A DNA stretch of 13,877 nt from Rhodospirillaceae bacterium (GTDB lineage: Bacteria; Pseudomonadota; Alphaproteobacteria; MPNO01; UBA2964): the NCBI GenBank assembly GCA_002712335.1, contig PATI01000037.1:55722-69598 (forward strand), in the 5' to 3' direction. Shown in pieces: positions 7,282 through 13,877 of the stretch (its first letter is position 1; each line of letters begins with the position of its first letter). Both the position numbers and the translations under genes were made by a program. Below the pieces are notes generated by a model, which was given only the letters and a program-made list of their open reading frames with translations, was not told where the DNA came from and did not search any database.

Positions 7282-9375
7282 ATGTCAGCAGCTTCTTGGG
7301 TTACACTTTTTTGCGGTGCTTTAGCCGTTATCTATGGAATTTATGCAATTCGAGCTGTTACTTCTGTTAGCGCCGGAAATGAACGGATGCAAGAAATCGC
7401 ATTAGCTATACAAGAAGGGGCGAGCGCTTATTTAAACCGCCAGTATACGACGATAGCAATTGTTGGTGTTCTGATTGGTATTGTTCTTGGTTTTGGGTTG
7501 AATTGGTTCGTTTCAATTGGTTATTTCATAGGAGCAATTCTTTCTGGTGTTACTGGCTATATCGGTATGAATGTTTCCGTTCGGGCTAATGTTCGGACCG
7601 CAGATGCTGCTCGTAACGGAGGTCTTGCCCCCGCATTAGATGTTGCTTTCAAATCTGGTGCGGTTACAGGAATACTTGTTGTTGGGCTCGGCTTATTAGG
7701 CGTTGCAGGATATTTTCTTATACTAAGTAGTGTTTTTGACGCCGGATCCGCCAAGGGTATGCGGCATATCTTAGAAGCAATGGTTGCACTTGGTTTTGGC
7801 GCCTCCTTAATTTCAATTTTTGCTCGGTTAGGAGGAGGTATATTTACAAAAGGAGCCGATGTTGGGGCCGATCTCGTTGGTAAAATTGAAGCGGGAATTC
7901 CAGAGGATGATCCCAGAAATGCTGCAGTAATTGCAGACAATGTCGGTGATAATGTGGGGGATTGTGCTGGAATGGCAGCTGATTTATTTGAGACCTATGC
8001 CGTGACTATGGTTGCCACCATGTTATTAGCCGTTATTTATTTTACGGGACCTATGCAAAATTTACTAATCAACCTGCCCCTTTTGATCGGCGGAGCTAGC
8101 ATAATTGGTTCCATAATAGGATTTTTCTTCGTCCGATTAGGTAGTGGTCAAAATATTATGGGTGCTTTGTACAAAGGTCTTATTGTTTCGGTTATAGCAT
8201 CTGCAGTTCTAATTGGTTTTGCTATTTCTTGGTTGTTTGGTTCTCTTACGGCCGAAATTTCCGCTGAAATTCAGTCGCGTCACCTTTTCTATTGTGCACT
8301 TATTGGGCTGGTAGTTACTGGATTATTGGTGTGGATTACCGAATATTATACAGGGACTAATCATCGTCCTGTTAAAATGGTCGCAAAAGCGTCAGAGACA
8401 GGACATGGAACAAATGTTATTCAAGGTCTTGCTATATCGATGGAGTCCACCGCTCTTCCAGTTTTAGTTATTTGTGCTGGAATTGTAACTTCCTATTTTT
8501 CTGGAGGTCTTTATGGGGTGGCGATCGCAGCGACTACAATGTTGGCTTTAGGTGGCGTCATTGTTGCTTTAGATGCATATGGTCCAGTTACTGATAACGC
8601 AGGTGGTATTGCTGAAATGGCAGAATTACCGGAAGAAGTTCGTAACTATACAGATGCATTGGATGCTGTAGGTAATACAACGAAAGCAGTGACTAAAGGG
8701 TATGCGATAGGGTCAGCTGCTTTGGCCGCGTTAGTTTTGTTTGCAGCATATACCGCTGATATAAAACATTATTTTCCGAATTTGGAAGGAAAAATAAAAT
8801 TTGAGTTGCAAGACCCGTTTGTTGTCATTGGCTTGTTTCTTGGTGGTCTACTTCCTTACTTGTTTGGAGCACTTGGCATGCAGGCAGTTGGTAGAGCAGC
8901 GGGAGCGGTGGTGATAGAGGTGAGGCGTCAATTTAAAGAAATTCCGGGAATCATGGATGGAACAGCAAAACCTGAATATGGTCGAGCTGTTGATTTGTTA
9001 ACAAAATCAGCGATCAAAGAAATGATTATCCCATCTCTATTACCGGTTTTAGCCCCTATTGTTGTCTTCTTTGTGTTTCGAGCAATTGGTGGGTTAGAAG
9101 CGGCATTAACGACTTTGGGTGCCTTACTTTTAGGAACGATTGTGACTGGTATTTTTGTAGCGATTTCTATGACATCAGGAGGTGGTGCCTGGGATAACGC
9201 CAAAAAGCTTATCGAGGACGGTAATCACGGTGGCAAGGGTTCAGAGGCTCATCACGCTGCGGTTACTGGGGATACAGTTGGGGATCCATATAAGGATACA
9301 GCCGGGCCAGCCATCAATCCAATGATTAAAATAATAAACATTGTAGCAATACTTTTGCTAGCCATGGTTGCATAA
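7282..9375 (+). CDS. hppA: K+-independent-type proton-translocating membrane pyrophosphatase
   Basis: This integral inner-membrane enzyme hydrolyses inorganic pyrophosphate and couples it to proton pumping out of the cytoplasm, recovering energy from biosynthesis. It has 697 residues and many hydrophobic segments, consistent with the family's roughly 16 transmembrane helices. Catalytic blocks are [21 protein letters not shown] (193-213), [21 protein letters not shown] (219-239), [16 protein letters not shown] (431-446) and, near the end, [17 protein letters not shown] (664-680). In the [10 protein letters not shown] motif, Lys468 and Thr471 occupy the positions that distinguish the K+-independent class from the K+-dependent class, which has Ala at the first. 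The ATG has AAGGA about nine bases upstream. The gene stands alone: a 170-bp leader separates it from thiL and it converges on bamE. Proton rather than sodium pumping is inferred from the subclass. Confidence 0.97.
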   Translation: MSAASWVTLFCGALAVIYGIYAIRAVTSVSAGNERMQEIALAIQEGASAYLNRQYTTIAIVGVLIGIVLGFGLNWFVSIGYFIGAILSGVTGYIGMNVSVRANVRTADAARNGGLAPALDVAFKSGAVTGILVVGLGLLGVAGYFLILSSVFDAGSAKGMRHILEAMVALGFGASLISIFARLGGGIFTKGADVGADLVGKIEAGIPEDDPRNAAVIADNVGDNVGDCAGMAADLFETYAVTMVATMLLAVIYFTGPMQNLLINLPLLIGGASIIGSIIGFFFVRLGSGQNIMGALYKGLIVSVIASAVLIGFAISWLFGSLTAEISAEIQSRHLFYCALIGLVVTGLLVWITEYYTGTNHRPVKMVAKASETGHGTNVIQGLAISMESTALPVLVICAGIVTSYFSGGLYGVAIAATTMLALGGVIVALDAYGPVTDNAGGIAEMAELPEEVRNYTDALDAVGNTTKAVTKGYAIGSAALAALVLFAAYTADIKHYFPNLEGKIKFELQDPFVVIGLFLGGLLPYLFGALGMQAVGRAAGAVVIEVRRQFKEIPGIMDGTAKPEYGRAVDLLTKSAIKEMIIPSLLPVLAPIVVFFVFRAIGGLEAALTTLGALLLGTIVTGIFVAISMTSGGGAWDNAKKLIEDGNHGGKGSEAHHAAVTGDTVGDPYKDTAGPAINPMIKIINIVAILLLAMVA

Positions 9376-9392
9376 GTATTTCTGGGTTATGT

Positions 9393-9413
9393 TTAATTAA
9401 AGAAAGTAATTAA
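9393..9413. terminator. AT-only inverted repeat between convergent hppA and bamE (weak terminator candidate)
   Basis: TTAATTA at 9393-9399 and TAATTAA at 9407-9413 form a perfect 7-bp inverted repeat with a 7-base loop (AAGAAAG). It sits 17 bp after the hppA stop and 21 bp before the bamE stop, where a bidirectional terminator would be expected. The stem has no G-C pair and no strong T-run follows, so it may be only AT-rich background. Confidence 0.2.
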
Positions 9414-9434
9414 GTTAATCTTCGTGGTGATCAT

Positions 9435-9890
9435 CTAATCTTGTGAAGGCTTTCTAAATTTTCCTAGGTTTCCTATGGCTTGTTGAATAAATGTAAGTTC
9501 TTTGCCTTTTGTTGGAGTTTTTCGCTTTACAAAGTCGATTTCTTTTTGATTGGTAGTATTGATTTTTCTTATGTTTGCAACAACTCCATTGTTATCAAAC
9601 TCTATTATCAGGACACTTCTTTTTAGTAATTTGGGTTTAAGAAAAGAGAAGGTCTGGACATTCGAATCTATATAATACCAATGTTCACGGTCAAATGTTG
9701 CAGTTGTAGAGGGTGATCCAATAAGTCGTTCCACATGAAAGTGTTTATGAATGCCAGGCTTGATCGCAGCAACTAGTTTTGGATTTGGAGAGCTCCCGTG
9801 TTTGTCAATTTGTTTTTGGCAACCTACTAACGCTAAAAAGGTTAAGCCCAAAATAAATAAAGTGGTAAATAATTTGAATTGTATTTGCAT
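9435..9890 (-). CDS. bamE: Outer membrane protein assembly factor BamE (SmpA/OmlA) lipoprotein
   Basis: BamE is a small lipoprotein of the BAM complex, which folds beta-barrel proteins into the outer membrane. The 151-residue protein starts with a short basic stretch, a hydrophobic signal segment (about 7-22) and a lipobox LVGC. Cys24 is the predicted lipidation site, and the next residue is Gln, not Asp, which favours outer-membrane sorting. The BamE core follows: IKPGIHKHFHVERLIGSPST (43-62), corresponding to the family's I-x-x-G...V-x-x-L-x-G-x-P-S, then TATFDREHWYYI (63-74) and a later VLIIEFDNNGVVANI beta segment. It is the only minus-strand gene supported here. It is divergent from the bc1 chaperone gene, as in other alphaproteobacteria. 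No clear Shine-Dalgarno sequence precedes the ATG. Confidence 0.88.
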   Translation of the reverse strand: MQIQFKLFTTLFILGLTFLALVGCQKQIDKHGSSPNPKLVAAIKPGIHKHFHVERLIGSPSTTATFDREHWYYIDSNVQTFSFLKPKLLKRSVLIIEFDNNGVVANIRKINTTNQKEIDFVKRKTPTKGKELTFIQQAIGNLGKFRKPSQD

Positions 9891-9984
9891 AGATTTTAAA
9901 ATGGCATTGATATATTTCTTTTACATATAGTATCTCAATATTTTTATGAAAAGGTACTTATTTAGTAAATAGGGTCAAATTTGT
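9891..9984. promoter_or_regulatory. 94-bp divergent spacer between bamE and the bc1 chaperone gene
   Basis: Both flanking genes start outward from this AT-rich stretch, so it should hold promoters for both strands. On the + strand, TTTACA at 9920-9925 with TTTATG at 9943-9948 (17-bp spacer) is a possible sigma70-like pair. TTGATA at 9907-9912 is another possible -35 without a convincing -10. AGGG at 9971-9974 is the ribosome binding site for the + gene. No operator palindrome stands out. The promoter positions are guesses; the promoter role of the spacer follows from gene orientation. Confidence 0.35.
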
Positions 9985-10530
9985 ATGACAATTTTTAGAA
10001 GATCCAAAATTAAAGATCAGGCTCATAGTTTGTACGTTGAGATAGTAAATCAGGCTCGTCAGCCATTCTTATTTAAAAGGTTTGGAGTGCCTGATACAGT
10101 TGATGGCAGATTTGATATGATCTCCCTTCATGTTTTTCTTGTTTTAAAGCGCCTAAAAGGTGAGGGAAAGGAAGTAGAATCTCTGTCACAGTGTTTATTT
10201 GATACTATGTTCGCTGATATGGATCGTTCATTGCGAGAAATGGGTGCGGGCGACCTTGGGGTGGGAAAAAGAGTGAAGGCTATGATTAAGGCTTTTTATG
10301 GACGGCTATCTGCTTACGAAAAGGCCATGGGTGATCAGGACCCTAATTCTCTTTCAAAGGCTATTGTGCGTAATGTTTTTCGCGGAGATATGGAAAGTAT
10401 AGAGGGTGCAGAAAAAATCACTAGCTATATAAATGTATTTTATTCAAAGCTCCTGAAACTTTCAGCGGAAACTTTGATAAATGGAAAACTACCCGTATTA
10501 GATGAAATTGATAACGCTTCTTTGAAGTAA
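9985..10530 (+). CDS. Ubiquinol-cytochrome c chaperone family protein (CBP3-like)
   Basis: The 181-residue protein matches the bacterial ubiquinol-cytochrome c chaperone family, related to mitochondrial Cbp3/UQCC1, which helps assemble cytochrome b into the bc1 complex. Family-like blocks are LYVEIVNQARQPFLFKRFGV (16-35), PDTVDGRFDMISLHVFLVL (36-54) and LFDTMFADMDRSLREMGAGD (71-90), continuing LGVGKRVKAMIKAFYGRLSAY (91-111). No signal peptide or membrane segment is visible, so it is probably cytoplasmic or peripheral to the membrane. The ATG has AGGG about ten bases upstream. It is divergent from bamE and is followed after 27 bp by the DUF177 gene, so those two likely share a transcript. The family call is firm; the exact role in this organism is inferred from the mitochondrial homologue and implies a bc1 complex encoded elsewhere. 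Confidence 0.88.
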   Translation: MTIFRRSKIKDQAHSLYVEIVNQARQPFLFKRFGVPDTVDGRFDMISLHVFLVLKRLKGEGKEVESLSQCLFDTMFADMDRSLREMGAGDLGVGKRVKAMIKAFYGRLSAYEKAMGDQDPNSLSKAIVRNVFRGDMESIEGAEKITSYINVFYSKLLKLSAETLINGKLPVLDEIDNASLK

Positions 10531-10557
10531 AGATTTTTAACTAGTTATGATGAAAAT

Positions 10558-11067
10558 ATGGAATTCTCTTTCTTAATACATCCCTCCGAATTAGAAGCAA
10601 TCGAGAAAAAATTTGTTTTAAACCCCGAATCAAGTGAGAAAATTGCTCTCGCAAAACGATTTGGTTTTGAAGAAATAAAAATTTTTACCATAAATGTTTT
10701 TGTAAAGGCTATAAAGTCTAAACATGCAGTTCGGGTTAGTGGTAAAATAAATGCAAAAATCGTGCAAAATTGTGTCGTATCAATGGTGCCCATCGAGAGT
10801 ATTATTGATGAAACGTTCGAAGTCGACTTTTATGATATTTCGCATGTAGTTACGGAAACTTTTTTAGACGATGGATTGTTTGAAGTTTATGAAAATGATA
10901 TTATAGATCTTGGAGAACTTGGGGCTCAAGAATTGGCTTTGGCAGCCAACCCATATCCTAGAGCGGAGGGTTTGGCAGACGAAGTTATTGGACCTTATTT
11001 AATTACTAAAGAAGATAAGAAAAACAAACCATTTGCCGCACTAGCCGGTATCAAACAAAAAAAGTAA
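10558..11067 (+). CDS. DUF177 (YceD-like) protein
   Basis: This 169-residue protein fits the DUF177/YceD family, which in most bacteria is encoded directly upstream of rpmF. In plants and bacteria family members have been linked to 23S rRNA accumulation, but the biochemical role is not settled. Typical features are a middle strand with a single cysteine, IVQNCVVSMVPIE (68-80), the acidic family motif DIIDLGELGAQELALAANPY (114-133) and a lysine-rich tail, KNKPFAALAGIKQKK (155-169). The ATG at 10558 has no clear ribosome binding site. Two nearby upstream ATGs (10547, 10550) are in another frame, so this is the only ATG that gives the conserved N-terminus. A 107-bp gap precedes rpmF. The assignment rests on the C-terminal motifs and on position. 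Confidence 0.85.
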   Translation: MEFSFLIHPSELEAIEKKFVLNPESSEKIALAKRFGFEEIKIFTINVFVKAIKSKHAVRVSGKINAKIVQNCVVSMVPIESIIDETFEVDFYDISHVVTETFLDDGLFEVYENDIIDLGELGAQELALAANPYPRAEGLADEVIGPYLITKEDKKNKPFAALAGIKQKK

Positions 11068-11174
11068 GATGAGAGACTATTATTAATTATTATTTGAGTT
11101 GTGGCTTGCCGTGGCGTAAGAACTTAGGTATTACAACCGCCCCTTTAGTAGGTTTATGAGTGGAAATTGATATT
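11068..11174 (+). promoter_or_regulatory. Candidate promoter region upstream of rpmF-plsX-fabH
   Basis: The 107-bp gap has two overlapping sigma70-like pairs: TTGAGT (11094-11099) with TAAGAA (11117-11122), and TTGCCG (11106-11111) with TATTAC (11129-11134). Each pair has a 17-bp spacer. GTGGC occurs twice (11101-11105 and 11111-11115). Either promoter would drive rpmF, plsX and fabH separately from the chaperone/DUF177 pair. No terminator hairpin was recognised after the DUF177 gene, so read-through is also possible. Confidence 0.35.
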
Positions 11175-11357
11175 ATGGCTGTACCGAAAAAGAAAACATC
11201 CAAATCGCGTCGGAATATGCGCCGTTCGCACCACGCTCTTACTGGAGGTAGTTATGTCGAATGTCCGAACTGCGGTGAGCTCAAAAGGCCACATCATGTT
11301 TGTGGCTCTTGCGGTTATTATAGCGAACGTGAAGTCATGGAAGCTTCTGGTGTTTAA
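11175..11357 (+). CDS. rpmF: Large ribosomal subunit protein bL32, zinc-binding form
   Basis: bL32 is a small basic protein of the 50S subunit. The 60-residue product begins [20 protein letters not shown], the hallmark N-terminus. It carries CPNC (Cys30, Cys33) and CGSC (Cys43, Cys46) around KRPHHV, a complete four-cysteine zinc ribbon (the C+ form). Many other bacteria, including many alphaproteobacteria, have a form in which the cysteines are lost. I chose the ATG at 11175 rather than the in-frame GTG at 11160 because the family starts with Met-Ala-Val-Pro. GGA near 11162-11164 is a weak ribosome binding site. It sits between DUF177 and plsX, as in many bacteria, linking ribosome and lipid synthesis in one transcript. 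Confidence 0.97.
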   Translation: MAVPKKKTSKSRRNMRRSHHALTGGSYVECPNCGELKRPHHVCGSCGYYSEREVMEASGV

Positions 11358-11394
11358 GCTGAATTTTTCCTGAAACTAGTATACGGAACCCATT

Positions 11395-12438
11395 TTGAGT
11401 AAGCGTCTTACTATCGCACTTGATGCAATGGGTGGTGACAATGCCCCAGAAATCGTTGTAGAGGGTGCAGCTATGGCTCTTGTTCGATTTCCTGAAGTTA
11501 AATTTATCTTGTTTGGTGATAAAAATAGAATTTCGCCGCTTTTAACAAAACACGGCTTACCGAATTTCTCAGCGGAAATTGTACACACAAATGACGCTGT
11601 AAGCTCTGAGGAGAGACCTACAATTGCCTTACGGCAGGGTAAAAACTCAAGCATGCAGTTAGCTATTAATGCGGTCAATTCTGGTGAGGCCGCTGGAATA
11701 GTATCAGCTGGAAATACTGGTGCTTTAATGGCGATGGCAAAGATATCACTAAAAATGTTACCCGGAATAGATCGTCCGGCTATCGCGGCTACTTGTCCTA
11801 CGAGTGTAGGAGAGAGCGTTATGTTAGATCTGGGTGCAAACGTAGAAGGTGATGCTGAGAATCTCATTCAATTTGGGATGCTAGGTGCCGCATTTGCTAG
11901 AACGGTTTTTGGTATTGAGCAACCTTCCGTCGGATTGTTAAATGTGGGACAAGAAGAAGTAAAAGGTCGGGATGCTGTTCGTCAAGCGGCAGCTTTGTTT
12001 AGAGAGCGTAAATTACCTTTTAAATTTCACGGGTTTGTTGAGGGTGACGATATAGGCGCTGGCACCGTAGATGTATTTGTTGTTGATGGTTTCACTGGAA
12101 ATATAACTTTAAAAACTTTAGAGGGAACCGTGCGGCTTTATTCAGAGTACTTAAGACAGACTTTTAAAAGTTCTCTAATGTCTAGATTAGCTTATTTACT
12201 AGCAAAGCGATCTTTTATGAAAATGCGTGCACGAATTGACCCCCGTAGATATAACGGTGCAACTTTTCTGGGTTTAAATGGTGTAGTAGTTAAAAGCCAT
12301 GGTGGTACGGATGGATTTGGGTTCGCTAATGCTATTGGTGTCGCAATAGATATGACGGCAAATGGAATCAATGAATTTATTATACGTGAGCTGGCTGAGT
12401 ATGGAGAGCAGGAAGCACACCAGGCGCGGATTTTATGA
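11395..12438 (+). CDS. plsX: Phosphate acyltransferase PlsX
   Basis: PlsX converts acyl-ACP and phosphate to acyl-phosphate, the donor that PlsY uses for the first acylation of glycerol 3-phosphate in phospholipid synthesis. It is a peripheral, cytoplasmic-face enzyme. The 347 residues show [10 protein letters not shown] (9-18), [13 protein letters not shown] (103-115), LPGIDRPAI (122-130), LDLGAN (144-149), [12 protein letters not shown] (180-191), [11 protein letters not shown] (230-240), and a C-terminal [17 protein letters not shown] segment. The start must be the TTG at 11395: it gives the family's [15 protein letters not shown]-terminus, no in-frame ATG lies upstream close by, and GGA at 11385-11387 is a plausible ribosome binding site. 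Its stop overlaps the fabH start as ATGA. A TTG start may lower its translation relative to rpmF. Confidence 0.96.
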   Translation: MSKRLTIALDAMGGDNAPEIVVEGAAMALVRFPEVKFILFGDKNRISPLLTKHGLPNFSAEIVHTNDAVSSEERPTIALRQGKNSSMQLAINAVNSGEAAGIVSAGNTGALMAMAKISLKMLPGIDRPAIAATCPTSVGESVMLDLGANVEGDAENLIQFGMLGAAFARTVFGIEQPSVGLLNVGQEEVKGRDAVRQAAALFRERKLPFKFHGFVEGDDIGAGTVDVFVVDGFTGNITLKTLEGTVRLYSEYLRQTFKSSLMSRLAYLLAKRSFMKMRARIDPRRYNGATFLGLNGVVVKSHGGTDGFGFANAIGVAIDMTANGINEFIIRELAEYGEQEAHQARIL

Positions 12439-13409
12439 CTCGACGATCGATTGTTGTTGGATGTGGTTGTTATTTACCACAACGCGTTGTTACGAATGAA
12501 GAATTGGCTCGTAGCATTGATACATCTGACGAGTGGATTCGAAAAAGAACTGGTATCCTCGAACGAAGAATAGCGGACGAAAATGAAAAAACTTCTGATT
12601 TAGCCATCAATGCGGCTAGAGAGGCAATTAAAACAGCAGGAATTTCTGTAAATGATATTGATCTCATAGTTTTAGCGACTGCTACGCCTGACGAGACGTT
12701 TCCAGCAACTGCAACAAGGGTCCAAGAGGGACTGGGAATGACAAAAGGAGCAGCATTTGATGTTCAGGCGGTATGCACCGGTTTTATCTACGCTCTTAAT
12801 ATAGCGGATAACTTTATTAGAGTGGGACAAGCTGAAACCGTTATGGTAATTGGTGCAGAGACCTTTTCTAGAATATTAGATTGGGATGACCGCACTACTA
12901 GCGTTTTGTTCGGTGATGGCGCTGGTGCCTTAATTATTCAGGGTCTGGAGCAAAGCAGTGATAAAAATCTTCGCGGCATTTTGAGTAATCACCTTCATTC
13001 AGATGGTCGTCATCATGATTTTCTTTATGTTGATGGAGGACCATCTTCAACTAAGACAGTTGGTCACCTTAGAATGGAGGGTCGAGAGGTATTTCGTCAT
13101 GCAATTAAAAATATGGCTTCGGTTCTGGAAGAGGCTTTAGAGGCGAATGATCTATTACCTGAAAATATAGACTGGCTAGTTCCGCATCAGGCAAATAAAC
13201 GTATAATTGACGGAACAGCACAGAAGCTGAAATTAGCGCCTGAAAAGGTGATTGTAACTGTTGACCGTCACGCAAATACCTCTGCTGCCTCAATTCCCCT
13301 AGCGCTAGGGACAGCACTAAATGATGGTTTAATAAATGAACAAGATATAGTCGTTTTAGAAGCTATGGGTGGTGGTTTTACATGGGGAGCTAGTTTAATT
13401 CGCTGGTAG
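12435..13409 (+). CDS. fabH: Beta-ketoacyl-ACP synthase III (KAS III)
   Basis: FabH condenses acetyl-CoA with malonyl-ACP, starting each round of type II fatty acid synthesis. The 324 residues carry the thiolase-fold triad: Cys114 in DVQAVCTGF (109-117), His251 in [10 protein letters not shown] (249-258) and Asn281 in [12 protein letters not shown] (277-288). Also present are [14 protein letters not shown] (32-45), LFGDGAGA (158-165), and the C-terminal [16 protein letters not shown] (309-324) typical of KAS III. The length is normal. The start overlaps the plsX stop by 4 bp (ATGA), so the two are likely translationally coupled. This balances fatty acid initiation with acyl-phosphate formation. 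The primer could include other short acyl-CoAs, but nothing in the sequence decides that. Confidence 0.97.
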   Translation: MTRRSIVVGCGCYLPQRVVTNEELARSIDTSDEWIRKRTGILERRIADENEKTSDLAINAAREAIKTAGISVNDIDLIVLATATPDETFPATATRVQEGLGMTKGAAFDVQAVCTGFIYALNIADNFIRVGQAETVMVIGAETFSRILDWDDRTTSVLFGDGAGALIIQGLEQSSDKNLRGILSNHLHSDGRHHDFLYVDGGPSSTKTVGHLRMEGREVFRHAIKNMASVLEEALEANDLLPENIDWLVPHQANKRIIDGTAQKLKLAPEKVIVTVDRHANTSAASIPLALGTALNDGLINEQDIVVLEAMGGGFTWGASLIRW

Positions 13410-13514
13410 TAAAAAAGGTTTAGACTTCCATTTATGGTCTTTAGTTATGTTCTTGTTATTGACTGCTATATTCCATGTGGTTACCGTCGTTAATCTTTTT
13501 CCAAGGGGGTGAAA
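13410..13514 (+). promoter_or_regulatory. Intergenic region upstream of ihfA with candidate promoter
   Basis: This 105-bp gap separates fabH from ihfA and suggests a separate transcript. TTGACT at 13459-13464 is a good -35-like hexamer, but the matching -10 is poor (TACCGT at 13482-13487, 17-bp spacer). TATATT at 13467-13472 is a better -10, with only a weak -35 near 13444-13450. CCATTTATGG at 13429-13438 is a small palindrome without a T-run, so it is not a convincing fabH terminator. AAGGGGG (13503-13509) is the strong ribosome binding site for ihfA. Confidence 0.3.
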
Positions 13515-13823
13515 ATGCCGAGTTCAACAATAACGCGTGCCCAATTAAGTGAGGCTGTGTATCGAGAGCTAGGATTATCCAGGAATGAATCTGCGGAACT
13601 TGTTGAAAGCTTACTCCATGAAATTAGTTCCACTTTGATAAGGGGCGAGCAGGTAAAATTATCTTCATTCGGGAGTTTTACTGTAAAGCATAAAAGAGAA
13701 AGAACTGGTCGAAATCCAAAAACTGGAGAAGAAGTACCTATAAAACCAAGGCGTGTGCTTGTTTTTAAGGCTTCTAATATTCTCAAAAGAAGAATTAACA
13801 CTTCTTTAAATCCCGTTGATTAA
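13515..13823 (+). CDS. ihfA: Integration host factor subunit alpha
   Basis: IHF alpha pairs with IHF beta to bind and sharply bend DNA at specific sites, shaping promoters, replication origins and recombination complexes. The 102-residue protein belongs to the HU/IHF family. It has [19 protein letters not shown] (5-23) typical of alpha subunits, [13 protein letters not shown], the [17 protein letters not shown] core (about 43-59), and [19 protein letters not shown], the beta-arm region with the DNA-intercalating proline motif. It is basic, as expected. I chose the ATG at 13515, since the GTG at 13509 lies inside the ribosome binding site AAGGGGG. The alpha assignment is further supported by its place after fabH, as in other alphaproteobacteria. 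The beta subunit gene is not in the window. Confidence 0.94.
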   Translation: MPSSTITRAQLSEAVYRELGLSRNESAELVESLLHEISSTLIRGEQVKLSSFGSFTVKHKRERTGRNPKTGEEVPIKPRRVLVFKASNILKRRINTSLNPVD

Positions 13824-13848
13824 AACTGTTAGATGATTAAGGGCTAAG

Positions 13849-13877
13849 ATGATTACAGGTGATGCCACACAAAAAAT
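13849..13877 (+). CDS. Start of an unidentified gene, cut by the window end (MerR-family regulator by synteny only)
   Basis: An ATG at 13849 opens a frame that runs to the window end and encodes MITGDATQK. AAGGG at 13839-13843 is a plausible ribosome binding site five bases upstream, and the position 25 bp after the ihfA stop suggests the same transcript. In many alphaproteobacteria a MerR-family regulator gene follows ihfA, so that is the likely identity. The nine visible residues do not show it. Whether this is a real start cannot be settled from 29 bases. Confidence 0.45.

Noticed and set aside
7557..7940. Minus-strand open frame opposite hppA
   Set aside because: It is antisense to the invariant pyrophosphatase catalytic motifs, and its Ala/Pro/Ser/Thr-rich composition reflects the complementary codons.
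9921..9936. AT-rich sequence in the bamE/chaperone spacer loosely like an NrdR box
   Set aside because: Only a weak single half-match was seen. NrdR sites normally occur as two spaced boxes near ribonucleotide reductase genes.
11167..11373. Alternative + frame overlapping rpmF
   Set aside because: It is offset from the clear L32 frame and shows no L32 or other motif.
11376..11867. 163-codon minus-strand frame opposite plsX
   Set aside because: It shadows plsX, with no start signal and no family similarity.
1..13877. Search by eye for tRNA, rRNA, CRISPR repeats, insertion sequences, prophage or defence genes
   Set aside because: None seen. Nearly all sequence is accounted for by conserved housekeeping genes, and no repeat array or transposase motif was found.

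Overview
This window reads as ordinary core chromosome from an AT-rich alphaproteobacterium. The evidence is the gene order rpiB-glyA-nrdR-ribD-ribE-ribBX-ribH-nusB-thiL, a membrane pyrophosphatase, bamE facing a ubiquinol-cytochrome c chaperone gene, and DUF177-rpmF-plsX-fabH-ihfA. This order is familiar from Alphaproteobacteria, particularly Rhodospirillales-like lineages. The chaperone gene and the zinc-type L32 fit that placement. Genus or species cannot be assigned from this sequence. The low-GC codon use would suit a free-living streamlined (for example marine) lineage, but that is inference.

Region 1 (about 1-7111, all + strand) is one tightly packed nine-gene run, with gaps of 28 bp or less and several start/stop overlaps. 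rpiB (cut at its 5' end) supplies pentose phosphate and glyA supplies one-carbon units. nrdR encodes the ribonucleotide reductase repressor. ribD, ribE, ribBX and ribH carry riboflavin synthesis, nusB encodes a transcription antitermination factor, and thiL makes thiamine diphosphate. The main oddity is the RibBA-like protein. Its C-terminal GTP cyclohydrolase II domain has lost the three zinc cysteines and the catalytic EGRGIG segment, so it matches the RibBX form. A working GTP cyclohydrolase II is therefore probably encoded elsewhere.

Region 2 (7112-9375) is a 170-bp leader followed by hppA, a K+-independent-type proton-pumping membrane pyrophosphatase. Region 3 (9376-9984) holds bamE, an outer-membrane lipoprotein gene on the minus strand. 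It converges on hppA and diverges from the next gene across a 94-bp spacer.

Region 4 (9985-13877, all + strand) has the cytochrome bc1 assembly chaperone gene, DUF177 (yceD-like), then rpmF, plsX and fabH, a ribosomal-protein and fatty-acid/phospholipid initiation cluster in which plsX and fabH overlap by 4 bp. It ends with ihfA and the first codons of a further gene. I saw no tRNA, rRNA, CRISPR array, insertion sequence, phage gene or clear riboswitch. I do not see an undescribed system here; the findings below are modest.
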